Shown piece after piece: positions 15,886 through 27,292 of a stretch of DNA of 64,000 bases. The stretch lies in the NCBI GenBank assembly GCA_016702605.1, contig JADJDQ010000004.1, positions 124,001-188,000 on the forward strand. Direction: 5' to 3'. Origin of the DNA: Candidatus Intricatilinea gracilis (GTDB lineage: Bacteria; Pseudomonadota; Gammaproteobacteria; Burkholderiales; Burkholderiaceae_C). The notes below the pieces were generated by a model that saw only the letters and a program-made list of their open reading frames with translations, was not told the DNA's origin and did no database searches. Position 1 is the first letter of the stretch. Every line of letters starts with the position of its first letter. The position numbers and the translations under genes are program-made.

Positions 15886-18639
15886 ATGACCCAATTCGCC
15901 AAGGAAACCCTGCCCATCAGCCTCGAAGAGGAGATGCGGCGCTCGTACCTCGACTACGCCATGAGTGTGATCGTCGGGCGGGCCCTGCCTGACGCGCGAG
16001 ACGGGCTCAAGCCCGTGCACCGGCGCGTGTTGTTCGCCATGCACGAGCTCAACAACGACTGGAACCGGCCGTACAAGAAGTCGGCCCGTATCGTTGGCGA
16101 CGTGATCGGTAAATACCACCCGCACGGCGACACGGCGGTGTACGACACCATCGTGCGTATGGCGCAAGACTTCAGCCTGCGCCACATGCTGGTCGACGGC
16201 CAGGGCAACTTCGGCTCGGTGGACGGAGACAACGCCGCGGCCATGCGGTACACCGAAATCCGGCTGGCCAAGATCGCGCACGAGATGCTGGCCGACATCG
16301 ACAAGGAAACCGTCGATTTCGGCCCCAACTACGACGGCTCCGAGCAAGAGCCGCTGGTGCTGCCGAGCCGGCTGCCCAATCTGCTGGTGAACGGCAGCTC
16401 GGGCATTGCGGTGGGCATGGCCACCAACATCCCCCCGCACAACCTCAACGAGGTGGTCGACGCCTGCCTGTACCTGCTCAAGAACAGCGAAGCCACGATC
16501 GACGAGTTGATGGAGATCGTGCCGGCGCCCGACTTCCCGACCGCCGGCATCATCTACGGCATCACCGGTGTGCGCGAGGGTTATCGCACCGGCCGCGGCA
16601 AGGTGGTGATGCGCGCCAAGGTGCATTTCGAGGACATCGACCGCGGTCAGCGCCAGTCCATCATCGTCGACGAGTTGCCCTACCAGGTGAACAAGAAGAC
16701 GCTGCAGGAGCGTATGGCCGAGCTGGTGCACGAGAAGAAGATCGAAGGCATCAGCCACATCCAGGACGAGTCCGACAAGTCGGGCATGCGGCTGGTGATC
16801 GAGTTGAAGCGCGGCGAAGTGCCCGAGGTGGTGCTGAACAACCTGTACAAGCAGACCCAGCTGCAGGACACCTTCGGCATGAACATGGTGGCGCTGATCG
16901 ACGGTCAGCCGCGCCTGTGCAACCTCAAGCAGTTGCTGGAGATCTTCCTCGAACACCGTCGCGAAGTGGTGACCCGGCGCACCGTGTTCGAGCTCAAGAA
17001 GGCGCGCAACCGCGGCCATGTGCTCGAAGGCCTGGCGGTGGCGCTGGCCAACATCGACGAGTTCATCGAGACCATCAAGACCTCACCCACGCCGCCTGTG
17101 GCCAAGGCCGCGCTGATGGCCAAGAGCTGGGACAGCTCGCTGGTGCGCGAGATGCTCACCCGCGCCGAGGCCGACACCCCCGGCGGACGCGAGGCCTACC
17201 GCCCCGATGGCCTGCCCATGCAGTACGGCATGCAGGCCGATGGCCTGTACCGCCTGTCCGACGACCAGGCCGGCGAGATCCTGCAGATGCGCCTGCAGCG
17301 CCTGACCGGCCTGGAGCAAGACAAGATCATCGGCGAGTACAAGGAGGTGATGGCCGAGATCGCCGACCTGCTCGACATCCTGTCCAAGCCCGAACGGGTC
17401 ACGACCATCATCGGCGACGAACTCGTCGCGGTGCGCACCGAGTTCGGCCAGACCAAGATCGGCGCACGCCGCAGCCTGATCGAGCACAACGCACAAGAGC
17501 TGGGCACCGAAGACCTCATCACCCCGGCCGACATGGTGGTGACACTCAGCCACACCGGCTACATCAAGAGCCAGCCGCTGAATGAATACCGCTCGCAGAA
17601 ACGCGGCGGGCGCGGCAAACAAGCCGCCACGACCAAGGAAGACGACTGGATCGACCAGCTCTTCATCGCCAATACCCACGACTGGATGCTGTGTTTCAGC
17701 AACCGTGGCCGCGTTTACTGGCTCAAGGTCTGGGAAGTACCCCAGGGCGGGCGCAACTCGCGCGGCAAACCCATCGTCAACATGTTCCCGCTGCAGCCCG
17801 ACGAGAAGATCAACGTCGTGTTGCCGCTCACCGGCGAGTTCCGCAGCTTCCCGAGTGACCACTACGTCTTCATGTGCACGGTGCGTGGCACGGTCAAGAA
17901 GACCGCGCTCGATGAATTCAGCAACCCGCGCAAGGCCGGCATCATCTCGGTCGATCTGGACGAAGGTGACTTCCTCGTCGGCGCCGCGCTGACCGACGGC
18001 AAACACGACGTCATGCTGTTCAGCGACGGCGGCAAGGCCGTGCGTTTCGACGAGGAAGACGTGCGTCCGCTCGGCCGCCAGGCGCGCGGCGTGCGCGGCA
18101 TGGCGCTGGACGACGGCCAGAGCGTGATCGCCATGCTGGTGGCCGAGCAGGACCAGGGCCCGATGGCCGGTGACGACGAAGCGCAGGCCGCCGAGCGCGA
18201 GAGTGCCCGCATGAGCGTGCTGACCGCCACCGAAAACGGCTACGGCAAACGCACGCCGATCCACGAATACACGCGCCATGGCCGCGGCACCAAGGGCATG
18301 ATCGCCATCCAGCAAAGCGAGCGAAACGGCAAGGTCGTGGCCGCCACGCTGGTGCGGGCCGACGACGAGATCATGCTCATCACCGACACGGGTGTGCTGG
18401 TCCGCACGCGGGTGGCTGAAATTCGCGAGCTGGGCCGCGCCACGCAGGGCGTCACGCTGATCGCGCTGGATGCGGGTGCCAAACTGGGCGGACTGCAACG
18501 TATCGTCGAAAACGATGCCGCGCCGATCGACGCCAGCTCAAGCGACGCAGCGGCAGGTGACCCACCTGCCGCCGACAGTGAAGGCGGCGCTTCCCAACCC
18601 GACCAGTCCGGTGACGATACCGGCGGAGCCACCTCTTGA
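15886..18639 (+). CDS. gyrA: DNA gyrase subunit A
   Basis: The 917-residue breakage-reunion subunit of gyrase, which supercoils DNA together with GyrB. The N-terminus (ISLEEEMRRSYLDYAMSVIV) is standard. The catalytic tyrosine is Y122 in AAAMRYTEIRL. The quinolone region carries T83 and D87 in E. coli numbering (HPHGDTAVYD), so Thr replaces the enterobacterial Ser, as in several wild-type proteobacteria. The C-terminal half holds the beta-pinwheel with the GyrA box QKRGGRGK. The acidic Ala/Gly-rich tail ends in SGDDTGGATS. Its stop overlaps the next start (TTGA). Confidence 0.97.
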   Translation: MTQFAKETLPISLEEEMRRSYLDYAMSVIVGRALPDARDGLKPVHRRVLFAMHELNNDWNRPYKKSARIVGDVIGKYHPHGDTAVYDTIVRMAQDFSLRHMLVDGQGNFGSVDGDNAAAMRYTEIRLAKIAHEMLADIDKETVDFGPNYDGSEQEPLVLPSRLPNLLVNGSSGIAVGMATNIPPHNLNEVVDACLYLLKNSEATIDELMEIVPAPDFPTAGIIYGITGVREGYRTGRGKVVMRAKVHFEDIDRGQRQSIIVDELPYQVNKKTLQERMAELVHEKKIEGISHIQDESDKSGMRLVIELKRGEVPEVVLNNLYKQTQLQDTFGMNMVALIDGQPRLCNLKQLLEIFLEHRREVVTRRTVFELKKARNRGHVLEGLAVALANIDEFIETIKTSPTPPVAKAALMAKSWDSSLVREMLTRAEADTPGGREAYRPDGLPMQYGMQADGLYRLSDDQAGEILQMRLQRLTGLEQDKIIGEYKEVMAEIADLLDILSKPERVTTIIGDELVAVRTEFGQTKIGARRSLIEHNAQELGTEDLITPADMVVTLSHTGYIKSQPLNEYRSQKRGGRGKQAATTKEDDWIDQLFIANTHDWMLCFSNRGRVYWLKVWEVPQGGRNSRGKPIVNMFPLQPDEKINVVLPLTGEFRSFPSDHYVFMCTVRGTVKKTALDEFSNPRKAGIISVDLDEGDFLVGAALTDGKHDVMLFSDGGKAVRFDEEDVRPLGRQARGVRGMALDDGQSVIAMLVAEQDQGPMAGDDEAQAAERESARMSVLTATENGYGKRTPIHEYTRHGRGTKGMIAIQQSERNGKVVAATLVRADDEIMLITDTGVLVRTRVAEIRELGRATQGVTLIALDAGAKLGGLQRIVENDAAPIDASSSDAAAGDPPAADSEGGASQPDQSGDDTGGATS

Positions 18640-19337
18640 TCTCCAACCACAACCTTCGTGTGCAATCTTGCGGCACCACGCGCTCTCCCGCGCTGAGCCT
18701 GCGCGTCGCAGCCGGCCTCGCCTTGCCGTTCGCGGCGGCTGTGCTGCTCAGTCTGTCTGCGGGCGCCGCTGCGGCGCAGGCGGCGGCACCTGCTGCTGCC
18801 AGCGCGCCAGCCAGCCCAGCCAAGAAAGCGCTCGTCAAGCGTGTCATCCAGCTGCAGCAGCCGGGCATCGAAGCCATGGCGCGTGCATTGGTCGAACAGC
18901 CGGCCGCCGCCATCATGCAGCAGGTCGGGCGCACGTTGCAGGCCAATGTGCCGGCCGACAAGCGTGAAGCCGTCGGCCGCGACGCCCAGGCCGACGTGCG
19001 CAAGTTCGTCGAAGACGTGGTGCCGACGGTGCGCAAACGTGCCATCGAGATCGCCCCGGGCACCATCGGCCCCATCCTCGAACAAAAACTCACCGAGGAC
19101 GAACTGAAGCAACTGGTGGCCTGGCTCGATTCACCCGTCAGCCGCAAGTACCAGCAACTCGGCGGCGAGATGCAGAAGGCCCTCAGCGAACCGTTGATCC
19201 GTGACAGCCGTGCCACGGTCGAGCCCAGGATGCGTGCGCTCGAGGAGTCACTGATGAAACGCCTGGGTGTCAGTGACACCCCGGCCAGTACCGCTGGTGG
19301 CAAGCCGGCCGCTGCACCCGCCCCCGCCAAGAAGTGA
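18636..19337 (+). CDS. DUF2059 domain-containing exported protein
   Basis: A 233-residue protein of unknown function. A hydrophobic signal segment (ALPFAAAVLLSLSAGAAAAQA, ~32-52) suggests export. The DUF2059 domain follows (~65-210): KRVIQLQQPGIEAMARALVE near its start and LTEDELKQLVAWLDSPVSRK, a typical signature, near its middle. The tail is Ala/Pro/Lys-rich. The TTG start overlaps the gyrA stop. A DUF2059 gene between gyrA and serC is a regular feature of Burkholderiales, but its role is not known. Confidence 0.82.
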   Translation: MISNHNLRVQSCGTTRSPALSLRVAAGLALPFAAAVLLSLSAGAAAAQAAAPAAASAPASPAKKALVKRVIQLQQPGIEAMARALVEQPAAAIMQQVGRTLQANVPADKREAVGRDAQADVRKFVEDVVPTVRKRAIEIAPGTIGPILEQKLTEDELKQLVAWLDSPVSRKYQQLGGEMQKALSEPLIRDSRATVEPRMRALEESLMKRLGVSDTPASTAGGKPAAAPAPAKK

Positions 19338-19452
19338 CACTGGCGACCACGCCGGCATGAGCCATCGCAGCCAGACAGAATCAGCGTCTGGCGCCTGGCT
19401 CGATGTCCGGCCCGTGTGCCGCCCGATGACTGCCCCCGCCCCCACCGCCACG

Positions 19453-20550
19453 ATGACGACTCCACGCCCCTACAACTTCTCGGCCGGACCCGCGGCCCTG
19501 CCCGAAGAGGTGCTGCGCGAGGCTGCTGCCGAGATGCTCGACTGGCACGGCAGCGGCATGAGCGTGATGGAGATGAGCCATCGCGGCAAGGAGTTCATGT
19601 CGATCGCCGAGGCGGCCGAGGCCGAACTGCGCCGCCTGCTGGCCGTGCCTGCGAGCTACAAGGTGCTGTTCATGCAAGGTGGCGGCCTGGCGGAAAACGC
19701 CATCGTGCCGATGAACCTGTCGCGTGGTGGCGTGGTCGACTTCATCGTCAGCGGTGCCTGGTCGGCCAAGTCGGCCAAGGAAGCCGAGCGTTATTGCCAA
19801 GCCCGCGTGGCAGCGAGCAATGCCGCGGGCGGCCATGTGAGCCTGCCGGCGCCATCGACCTGGCAGCTCAGCACCGATCCCAGTTACGTTCACCTGTGCA
19901 GCAACGAGACCATCCACGGTGTCGAGGTGCAACAACTGCCCGACCTGGCGGCGCTGGGGTGTGATGCGCCGCTGGTGATCGATTGTTCGTCGCACATCCT
20001 GTCGCGCACCATCGACTGGTCACGCGTCGGCCTGGCGTTTGCCGGCGCGCAGAAGAACATCGGCCCGGCCGGCCTGACCATCGTGATCGTTCGTGACGAT
20101 CTGCTTGGCCATGCCTTGCCGATCTGCCCGAGTGCCTTCGACTACCAGCTCGTGGCGGCCAACAGCTCGATGTACAACACCCCGCCGACCTACGGCATCT
20201 ACATTGCCGGGCTGGTGTTCGGCTGGATCACGCGCCAGGGTGGTGTGGCCGAGATGGAGCGCCGCGCCGTCGCCAAGGCCGAGCTGCTGTACGGTGTGCT
20301 GGGTGACCATCCCTTTTACCGACTGGCTGTCGAGCCGGGCAGCCGCTCGCGCATGAACGTGCCGTTCTTCCTGCGCGACGAGCGCCACAACGACGCCTTC
20401 CTGGCCGGTGCACGCGAGCGTGGCCTGCTGCAGCTCAAGGGCCACAAGAGTGTGGGTGGCATGCGTGCCTCGATTTACAACGCCATGCCACTCGCGGGTG
20501 TGCAGGCCCTCGTCGACTACCTGAATGACTTTGCCCGCCGCCATGGCTGA
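19453..20550 (+). CDS. serC: phosphoserine aminotransferase
   Basis: A 365-residue PLP enzyme that makes 3-phosphoserine for serine and pyridoxal phosphate synthesis. The start region PRPYNFSAGPAALPEEVLRE is diagnostic. The PLP lysine lies in AGAQKNIGPAGLT, and the C-terminal KGHKSVGGMRASIYNAMP is conserved. The ATG at 19453 gives the usual length; an ATG at 19426 is possible. The last codons overlap pheA, and the serC-pheA-tyrA-aroA order makes an amino-acid operon. Confidence 0.95.
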   Translation: MTTPRPYNFSAGPAALPEEVLREAAAEMLDWHGSGMSVMEMSHRGKEFMSIAEAAEAELRRLLAVPASYKVLFMQGGGLAENAIVPMNLSRGGVVDFIVSGAWSAKSAKEAERYCQARVAASNAAGGHVSLPAPSTWQLSTDPSYVHLCSNETIHGVEVQQLPDLAALGCDAPLVIDCSSHILSRTIDWSRVGLAFAGAQKNIGPAGLTIVIVRDDLLGHALPICPSAFDYQLVAANSSMYNTPPTYGIYIAGLVFGWITRQGGVAEMERRAVAKAELLYGVLGDHPFYRLAVEPGSRSRMNVPFFLRDERHNDAFLAGARERGLLQLKGHKSVGGMRASIYNAMPLAGVQALVDYLNDFARRHG

Positions 20551-21682
20551 ACCCTCCGCTCCGCTCGATTCCCCCGTCAAGGCTGGTGACGCCGCACCGT
20601 CGCCCGAGCTGCTGGTGCTGCGCCACAAGATCGACGCGCTCGACGGCGAACTGCTGGCCCTGCTGAACCGTCGCATGCAGCTGGCCATCGAGGTCGGTGA
20701 GCTCAAGAAGCGCGAGGGGTCGGTGGTGTTTCGCCCCGAACGTGAGGCCCAGGTCATCGAGGGCATGAAGACGCGCAACCCCGGCCCGCTGAAGAACGAG
20801 AGTGTGGCGCCGATCTGGCGCGAGATCATGTCGGCCAGCCGTGCGCTCGAAACGCCCACCCGCGTGGCCTACCTCGGCCCGGCCGGCACCTTCAGCGAGG
20901 AGGCAGCGCTTGGCTTTTTCGGCAGTTCGATCGTGCGCGTGCCCTGCGGCAGCATGGACGAGGTGATGCGTGCCACCACCGCGGGGGCGGCCGACTTCGG
21001 TGTGATGCCGGTCGAAAATTCCACCGAAGGGGTGGTGGCCCGTTCACTCGACCTGTTCCTGACCACGCCGCTGTTCATCATCGGCGAGACCAGCCTGATC
21101 GTGCGCCACAACCTGCTGCGCAAGGACAACTCGCTGCAGGGCGTCAAGGCCGTGTGCGCCCACCCGCAGGCGCTGGCGCAGTGCCACGCCTGGCTGAGCC
21201 ACCACCTGCCGGATGTCGAGCGCCGCCCGGTGTCGAGCAACGCCGAGGGTGCACGTCTGGCCAGCCTCGACGCGTCACTGGCAGCCATTGCCAGTGCGCG
21301 GGCGGCCACCGAGTTCGGCCTGCACGTGGTGTCGCCGGCCATCCAGGACGACGCCCACAACCGCACACGTTTTGCCGTTGTCACGCATCCTGATCGACAC
21401 CCCGCGCCCAAACCGTCGGGCCACGACTGCACCAGCCTGGTCGTGTCGGTCGAGAACAAACCCGGCGCCATGCACGACATGCTGGTGCCGCTCAAGCGCC
21501 ATGGTGTGTCGATGACCCGGCTCGAATCGCGCCCGGCGCGGTCGGGCCAGTGGGAGTACTACTTCTACATCGACGTGCAGGGCCATCCCGACGATGCCCA
21601 TGTGGCCACGGCACTCAAGGAGTTGCGCAGCGTGTGTGCGTACTTCAAGCTGCTCGGGGCCTACCCGATCGACGTTCACTGA
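20543..21682 (+). CDS. pheA: bifunctional chorismate mutase / prephenate dehydratase
   Basis: A 379-residue P-protein that converts chorismate to phenylpyruvate. Residues ~20-100 form the AroQ chorismate mutase domain (LRHKIDALDGELLALLNRRM). The dehydratase domain opens with YLGPAGTFSEEAA and includes NRTRFAVV, the catalytic TRF motif. The C-terminal ACT domain has ENKPGAMHDMLVPL and ESRP, which bind phenylalanine for feedback inhibition. It overlaps the end of serC by eight bases. Confidence 0.95.
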   Translation: MAEPSAPLDSPVKAGDAAPSPELLVLRHKIDALDGELLALLNRRMQLAIEVGELKKREGSVVFRPEREAQVIEGMKTRNPGPLKNESVAPIWREIMSASRALETPTRVAYLGPAGTFSEEAALGFFGSSIVRVPCGSMDEVMRATTAGAADFGVMPVENSTEGVVARSLDLFLTTPLFIIGETSLIVRHNLLRKDNSLQGVKAVCAHPQALAQCHAWLSHHLPDVERRPVSSNAEGARLASLDASLAAIASARAATEFGLHVVSPAIQDDAHNRTRFAVVTHPDRHPAPKPSGHDCTSLVVSVENKPGAMHDMLVPLKRHGVSMTRLESRPARSGQWEYYFYIDVQGHPDDAHVATALKELRSVCAYFKLLGAYPIDVH

Positions 21683-21703
21683 AGGCGAAGGCGACCGGGG
21701 CCC

Positions 21704-22585
21704 ATGTTCAAGCAACTTGGATTGATAGGCTGCGGCCTGATGGGTGGCAGCTTCGCGCTGGCGCTCAAACGTGCCGGCGTGGTGGGCCATGTGGTGGGCT
21801 ACAGCAAGTCGCCGTCCACCACCGAACGCGCCAAACGTATGGGGGTGATCGACACCGTGGCCGAGTCGGCCCTGCAGGCGGTGTCGGGCTCGGACCTGGT
21901 GCTGATCGCCGTGCCGGTGGCGGCGACCGAAAACACGCTCAAGGCCATCCGCCACCTGGTGCAGCCGGACATGCTGGTGATGGACGTGGGCAGCACCAAG
22001 CGCGACGTGGTCGATGCCGCGCGGCGGGCGCTGCGCGACCAGATCGCCCATTTCGTGCCGGCGCACCCGATCGCGGGCAAGGAAGTGGCCGGTGTCGAAC
22101 ATGCCGACGTGAACCTCTACATGGGCCGGCAGGTCATCCTGACGCCGTTCGACCAGAACCCGCCGGCGCTGGTGCAAAAGGCCACCGATGTGTGGGCCGC
22201 CATCGGCTGCACCGTGCTGCGCATGACGCCCGAGAACCACGACGCCGCCTTCGCCGCCGTGAGCCACTTGCCGCATCTGCTGGCGTTTGCCTATTTCAAC
22301 TCGGTGGTGTCGCAGCCGGCCGGGCGCGACTTCCTGTCGCTGGCTGGGCCGGGGTTCAGGGATTTCACGCGTATCGCCGCGGGTGACCCGGCGGTGTGGC
22401 GCGACATTCTCTACAGCAACCGCGAAGAGGTGCTCAAGCAGACGCAGCGGCTGCGTCGCGCCATCGATGCCTTCGAGCATGTGATGAAGTCGGGCAACCT
22501 CGACGCGCTCGAAGACCTGATCCGCAGCGCGTCGCAGGCCCGCACCACCTGGCAGATGTCGGCCAAGCCCGGCAACCAGCGCTGA
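21704..22585 (+). CDS. tyrA: prephenate dehydrogenase
   Basis: A 293-residue enzyme that oxidises prephenate or arogenate toward tyrosine. The dinucleotide-binding motif is IGCGLMGGSFALAL (residues ~8-21). The helical C-terminal domain includes AHPIAGKEVAGVEHA and SHLPHLLAFAYF, the latter holding the substrate histidine. No ACT domain is fused, so feedback may be weak or act elsewhere. GAAGG lies upstream of the ATG. It follows pheA by 21 bases. Confidence 0.94.
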   Translation: MFKQLGLIGCGLMGGSFALALKRAGVVGHVVGYSKSPSTTERAKRMGVIDTVAESALQAVSGSDLVLIAVPVAATENTLKAIRHLVQPDMLVMDVGSTKRDVVDAARRALRDQIAHFVPAHPIAGKEVAGVEHADVNLYMGRQVILTPFDQNPPALVQKATDVWAAIGCTVLRMTPENHDAAFAAVSHLPHLLAFAYFNSVVSQPAGRDFLSLAGPGFRDFTRIAAGDPAVWRDILYSNREEVLKQTQRLRRAIDAFEHVMKSGNLDALEDLIRSASQARTTWQMSAKPGNQR

Positions 22586-22785
22586 GCCGGTGCCGGCGCT
22601 GCCGGCTCGCTGACGGATGCGCGCTCGAGGCGTCGGCTCCCTCGACCGGCCTGCGCCCTCCGACGCACGAACGCGCTTGAATCGGCTCGCCCTGATGCGT
22701 CCGCACCCGGCGGATGACGGCATCACCTAGACTGCCGCGCTTCGTTTCCAGCGCCGTATGGCGCGCCTGCTTCGAGCCCAGCCGC

Positions 22786-24846
22786 ATGTATTCGACCGAA
22801 TTTCTCGACCTGCCGCCTCTGGCGCGCGCCGCCGGCACCGTGCGCCTGCCCGGCTCCAAAAGTATCTCCAATCGCCTGCTGCTGCTGGCCGGCCTGAGTG
22901 CGGGCCGCACCGAACTGGTCGATCTGCTGGATTCGGATGACACGCGGGTCATGTTGGCTGCGCTGGCCGCGTTGGGCTGCGAGATCGAGCAGGTCGACGG
23001 TGTCACCCGTGTGCTCGGCCTGGGTGGGCGCGAGACCACACGCGTCACCGACGCCGAGATGTTTCTCGGCAACGCCGGCACCGCCATGCGCCCGCTCACC
23101 GCCGCGCTGGCCATGATGGCCACGCTGCAAGGCGGCAGCTACCGCCTGACCGGCGTGAAACGTATGTACGAGCGCCCGATCGGTGATCTGGTCGACGCGC
23201 TGCGGGCCCTGGGCTGCGACATCGCCTGCACCGGCCAGGAGGGTTATCCGCCGTTGACGCTGGCAGGCAAGGCCGGTGGCAAGCTGGATCTGTCGACACC
23301 GGTCAAGGTGCGCGGCGACGTGTCGAGCCAGTTTCTCACCGCGTTGCTGCTGGCCCTGCCGCTGGCCAGTGCCGAGCAGGACGTGGTGGTCGACGTGGTG
23401 GGTGAACTCATCTCCAAGCCCTACGTCGAGATCACGCTGAGGCTGCTGGAACGGTTTGGTGTGCAGGTGGCACGCGACGGTTGGCAACGTTTCACCATCC
23501 CGCGCGGCAGCGTGTACCGCAGCCCGGGGCGTGTCTATGTCGAGGGGGATGCCTCGACAGCGTCGTATTTCATTGCCCTGGGCGCCATTGCCTGCACCGA
23601 TGCGCCGCTGCGCATCGAAGGCGTCGGCAGTACGTCGATCCAGGGCGACATCCGATTTGTCGACGCCGCCCGCGCGATGGGCGCCGAGGTGGTCGAAGGG
23701 CCGAACTGGCTCGAAGTGAAACGGGGTGCGCCCGGTGTCGGCTGGCCGCTGAAGGCCATCGACCTCGATGCCAATCACATCCCGGACGCAGCCATGACGC
23801 TGGCGGTGATGGCGCTGTACGCCACCGGCCGCAGCCGTATCACCAACATCGCGAGCTGGCGCGTCAAGGAGACCGACCGCATCGCCGCCATGGCCATCGA
23901 GCTGCGCAAACTCGGTGCCACGGTGGTGGAGGGCGCCGACTTCATCGAGATCGAGCCGCCTCAGGTCTGGCGCGACGCCACCATCGCCACCTACGACGAC
24001 CACCGCATGGCGATGTGTTTCTCGCTGGCGGCGTTCAACGAACTGGCGCTGACGCCTGCGGCGCTTGGATCGGCTGGCGTCGTCGTGCGCATCCTCGACC
24101 CGAAATGTGTCGCCAAGACCTTTCCGGACTACTTCGAGACGCTGTTCGATGTGGCATCGACCGCCTCCGGCGAGGTGCCGGTGATCACCATCGACGGCCC
24201 CACCGCCTCGGGCAAGGGCACGCTGGCGGCGGCGGTGGCCGAACGACTGGGTTACCACACGCTCGACTCGGGTTCGCTCTACCGGGTGACGGCACTGGCT
24301 GCCATCCGTGCCGGCGTGAGTTTTGCCGACGAAGCGGCACTCGCCGCGCTGGCGCGCGGCCTGAAGCTCGACTTCGTCGGCACGCAGGTGTGGCTGGACG
24401 GCGTCGATGTGAGCGACGCCTTGCGCGACGAAGCGGTCGGCGCCGGTGCGTCGCGGGTGTCGGTGTGGCCAGCCCTGCGCGACGCCTTGTTCGACCTTCA
24501 GCATTCGTTTGCGCGCCCGCCTGGACTGGTTGCCGACGGGCGCGACATGGGCACCGTGATCTTTCCGCAGGCACGGCTCAAGCTGTTCCTTACCGCCAGC
24601 CCGGCGGCGAGGGCGCTGAGAAGGCATAAGCAATTGATTGACAAGGGCTTTTCTGCTAACCTCGACAGTCTTCGGGTGGACTTGGAGGCGCGCGACGAAC
24701 GCGACCGCAACCGCGCTACCGCACCTCTCAAGCCCGCTGAAGACGCTCTCCTGCTGGACAACTCGGCTCTCTCGATCGAAGCATCGGTCGCCACCGTGTT
24801 GCGCCATTGGGCCGAGCGGGGTCCGTTTGCCGCCACGAGTGCCTGA
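22786..24846 (+). CDS. aroA-cmk: fusion of EPSP synthase (AroA) and cytidylate kinase (Cmk)
   Basis: A 686-residue fusion. Residues ~1-460 are 5-enolpyruvylshikimate-3-phosphate synthase: PGSKSISNR (the phosphate-binding KSISNR), GNAGTAMRPLTAAL and RVKETDRIAAMAIELRKLGA. Residues ~465-685 are cytidylate kinase: ITIDGPTASGKGTLAAAVA (P-loop), TLDSGSLYR and DGRDMGTVIFP. Both sets of key motifs are intact. In most proteobacteria the two genes are merely adjacent and separate, followed by rpsA; here they are one frame with no stop. The same joined arrangement is known from some Burkholderiales. The ATG at 22786 starts the AroA domain naturally. Confidence 0.93.
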   Translation: MYSTEFLDLPPLARAAGTVRLPGSKSISNRLLLLAGLSAGRTELVDLLDSDDTRVMLAALAALGCEIEQVDGVTRVLGLGGRETTRVTDAEMFLGNAGTAMRPLTAALAMMATLQGGSYRLTGVKRMYERPIGDLVDALRALGCDIACTGQEGYPPLTLAGKAGGKLDLSTPVKVRGDVSSQFLTALLLALPLASAEQDVVVDVVGELISKPYVEITLRLLERFGVQVARDGWQRFTIPRGSVYRSPGRVYVEGDASTASYFIALGAIACTDAPLRIEGVGSTSIQGDIRFVDAARAMGAEVVEGPNWLEVKRGAPGVGWPLKAIDLDANHIPDAAMTLAVMALYATGRSRITNIASWRVKETDRIAAMAIELRKLGATVVEGADFIEIEPPQVWRDATIATYDDHRMAMCFSLAAFNELALTPAALGSAGVVVRILDPKCVAKTFPDYFETLFDVASTASGEVPVITIDGPTASGKGTLAAAVAERLGYHTLDSGSLYRVTALAAIRAGVSFADEAALAALARGLKLDFVGTQVWLDGVDVSDALRDEAVGAGASRVSVWPALRDALFDLQHSFARPPGLVADGRDMGTVIFPQARLKLFLTASPAARALRRHKQLIDKGFSANLDSLRVDLEARDERDRNRATAPLKPAEDALLLDNSALSIEASVATVLRHWAERGPFAATSA

Positions 24847-24999
24847 GTCGGACCGACTCGGCGCGTGACGGGCAGGGGCCACAAGGCCCGACGTCCACCA
24901 CCGTGCCGCAAAGGCATACCGGGCGCCGGTTCGACAACTCAACCCGCCACCCGTGTGGCACAAGTCGCCAGCACCTTCAGCCGGCGCAGAAAGCTCTTA

Positions 25000-26706
<1,707 letters not shown>

Positions 26707-26785
26707 GTCGCCCGTCGATCCGGGTCGAGCACCCGGTTCGACGCCTCGGCCGCCAGGCCGTGGCGTCGGGCCGATGTTCCGGCCC

Positions 26786-26826
26786 GCTCACGATGCGGTC
26801 GACCTCGTGTCGACCGCATCGTGAGC
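26786..26826. repeat. perfect 18-base inverted repeat between rpsA and ihfB
   Basis: GCTCACGATGCGGTCGAC at 26786-26803 is exactly complementary to 26809-26826, with a five-base loop CTCGT. No T-run follows on the plus strand, so it is not a classic intrinsic terminator; it may end rpsA mRNA in another way or protect it from exonucleases. Confidence 0.8.
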
Positions 26827-26866
26827 CTCGATCGACCGAGACCGCCCCGATTCGCACGCTGCCGCC

Positions 26867-27259
26867 ATGACCCGCTCCGACCTCGTCACCATGCTGGCCG
26901 AACGATTCGGCCAGCTCACCCATCGCGATGCCGAGTTCGCCGTCAAGACGATGCTCGACGCGATGGGCGACGCCCTGGCGCGTGGCCACCGCATCGAGAT
27001 CCGCGGCTTCGGCAGTTTCCAGGTCAACCGCCGCCCGCCGCGTGTGGGGCGCAACCCGCGCTCGGGCGAGCAGGTCATCATTCCCGAGAAACTCGTGCCC
27101 CACTTCAAGCCGGGCAAGGCGCTGCGTGAATCAGTCGACCTGCAGGCCGACACGGCGCGCGAACTACACGCCGAGCAGGTGCTGGGTGACGTGGCAGGTG
27201 TCGAATCACGCAGTAGCCGGGTGTCCACCTTGCGCGCTGGTGAAGGCACCGACAGCTGA
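26867..27259 (+). CDS. ihfB: integration host factor subunit beta
   Basis: A 130-residue DNA-bending protein that pairs with IhfA. Residues ~1-92 match IHF-beta: MTRSDLVTMLAERFGQL, the DNA-bending arm FGSFQVNRRPPRVGRNPRSGE and VPHFKPGKALRESVD. A tail of about 35 residues (TARELHAEQVLGDVAG...) extends beyond the usual ~95-105 residues. The rpsA-ihfB-lapA order supports the call. IHF is also a common cofactor of integrases such as the one at 11258-12547. Confidence 0.94.
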   Translation: MTRSDLVTMLAERFGQLTHRDAEFAVKTMLDAMGDALARGHRIEIRGFGSFQVNRRPPRVGRNPRSGEQVIIPEKLVPHFKPGKALRESVDLQADTARELHAEQVLGDVAGVESRSSRVSTLRAGEGTDS

Positions 27260-27292
27260 CGCCCGCAAGCTGGCCGGTAAGATCCTGCGCCC

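Noticed and set aside
22723..24963. Minus-strand open frame of 746 codons across aroA-cmk
   Set aside because: Antisense to two recognised enzyme domains, with biased composition and no family features.
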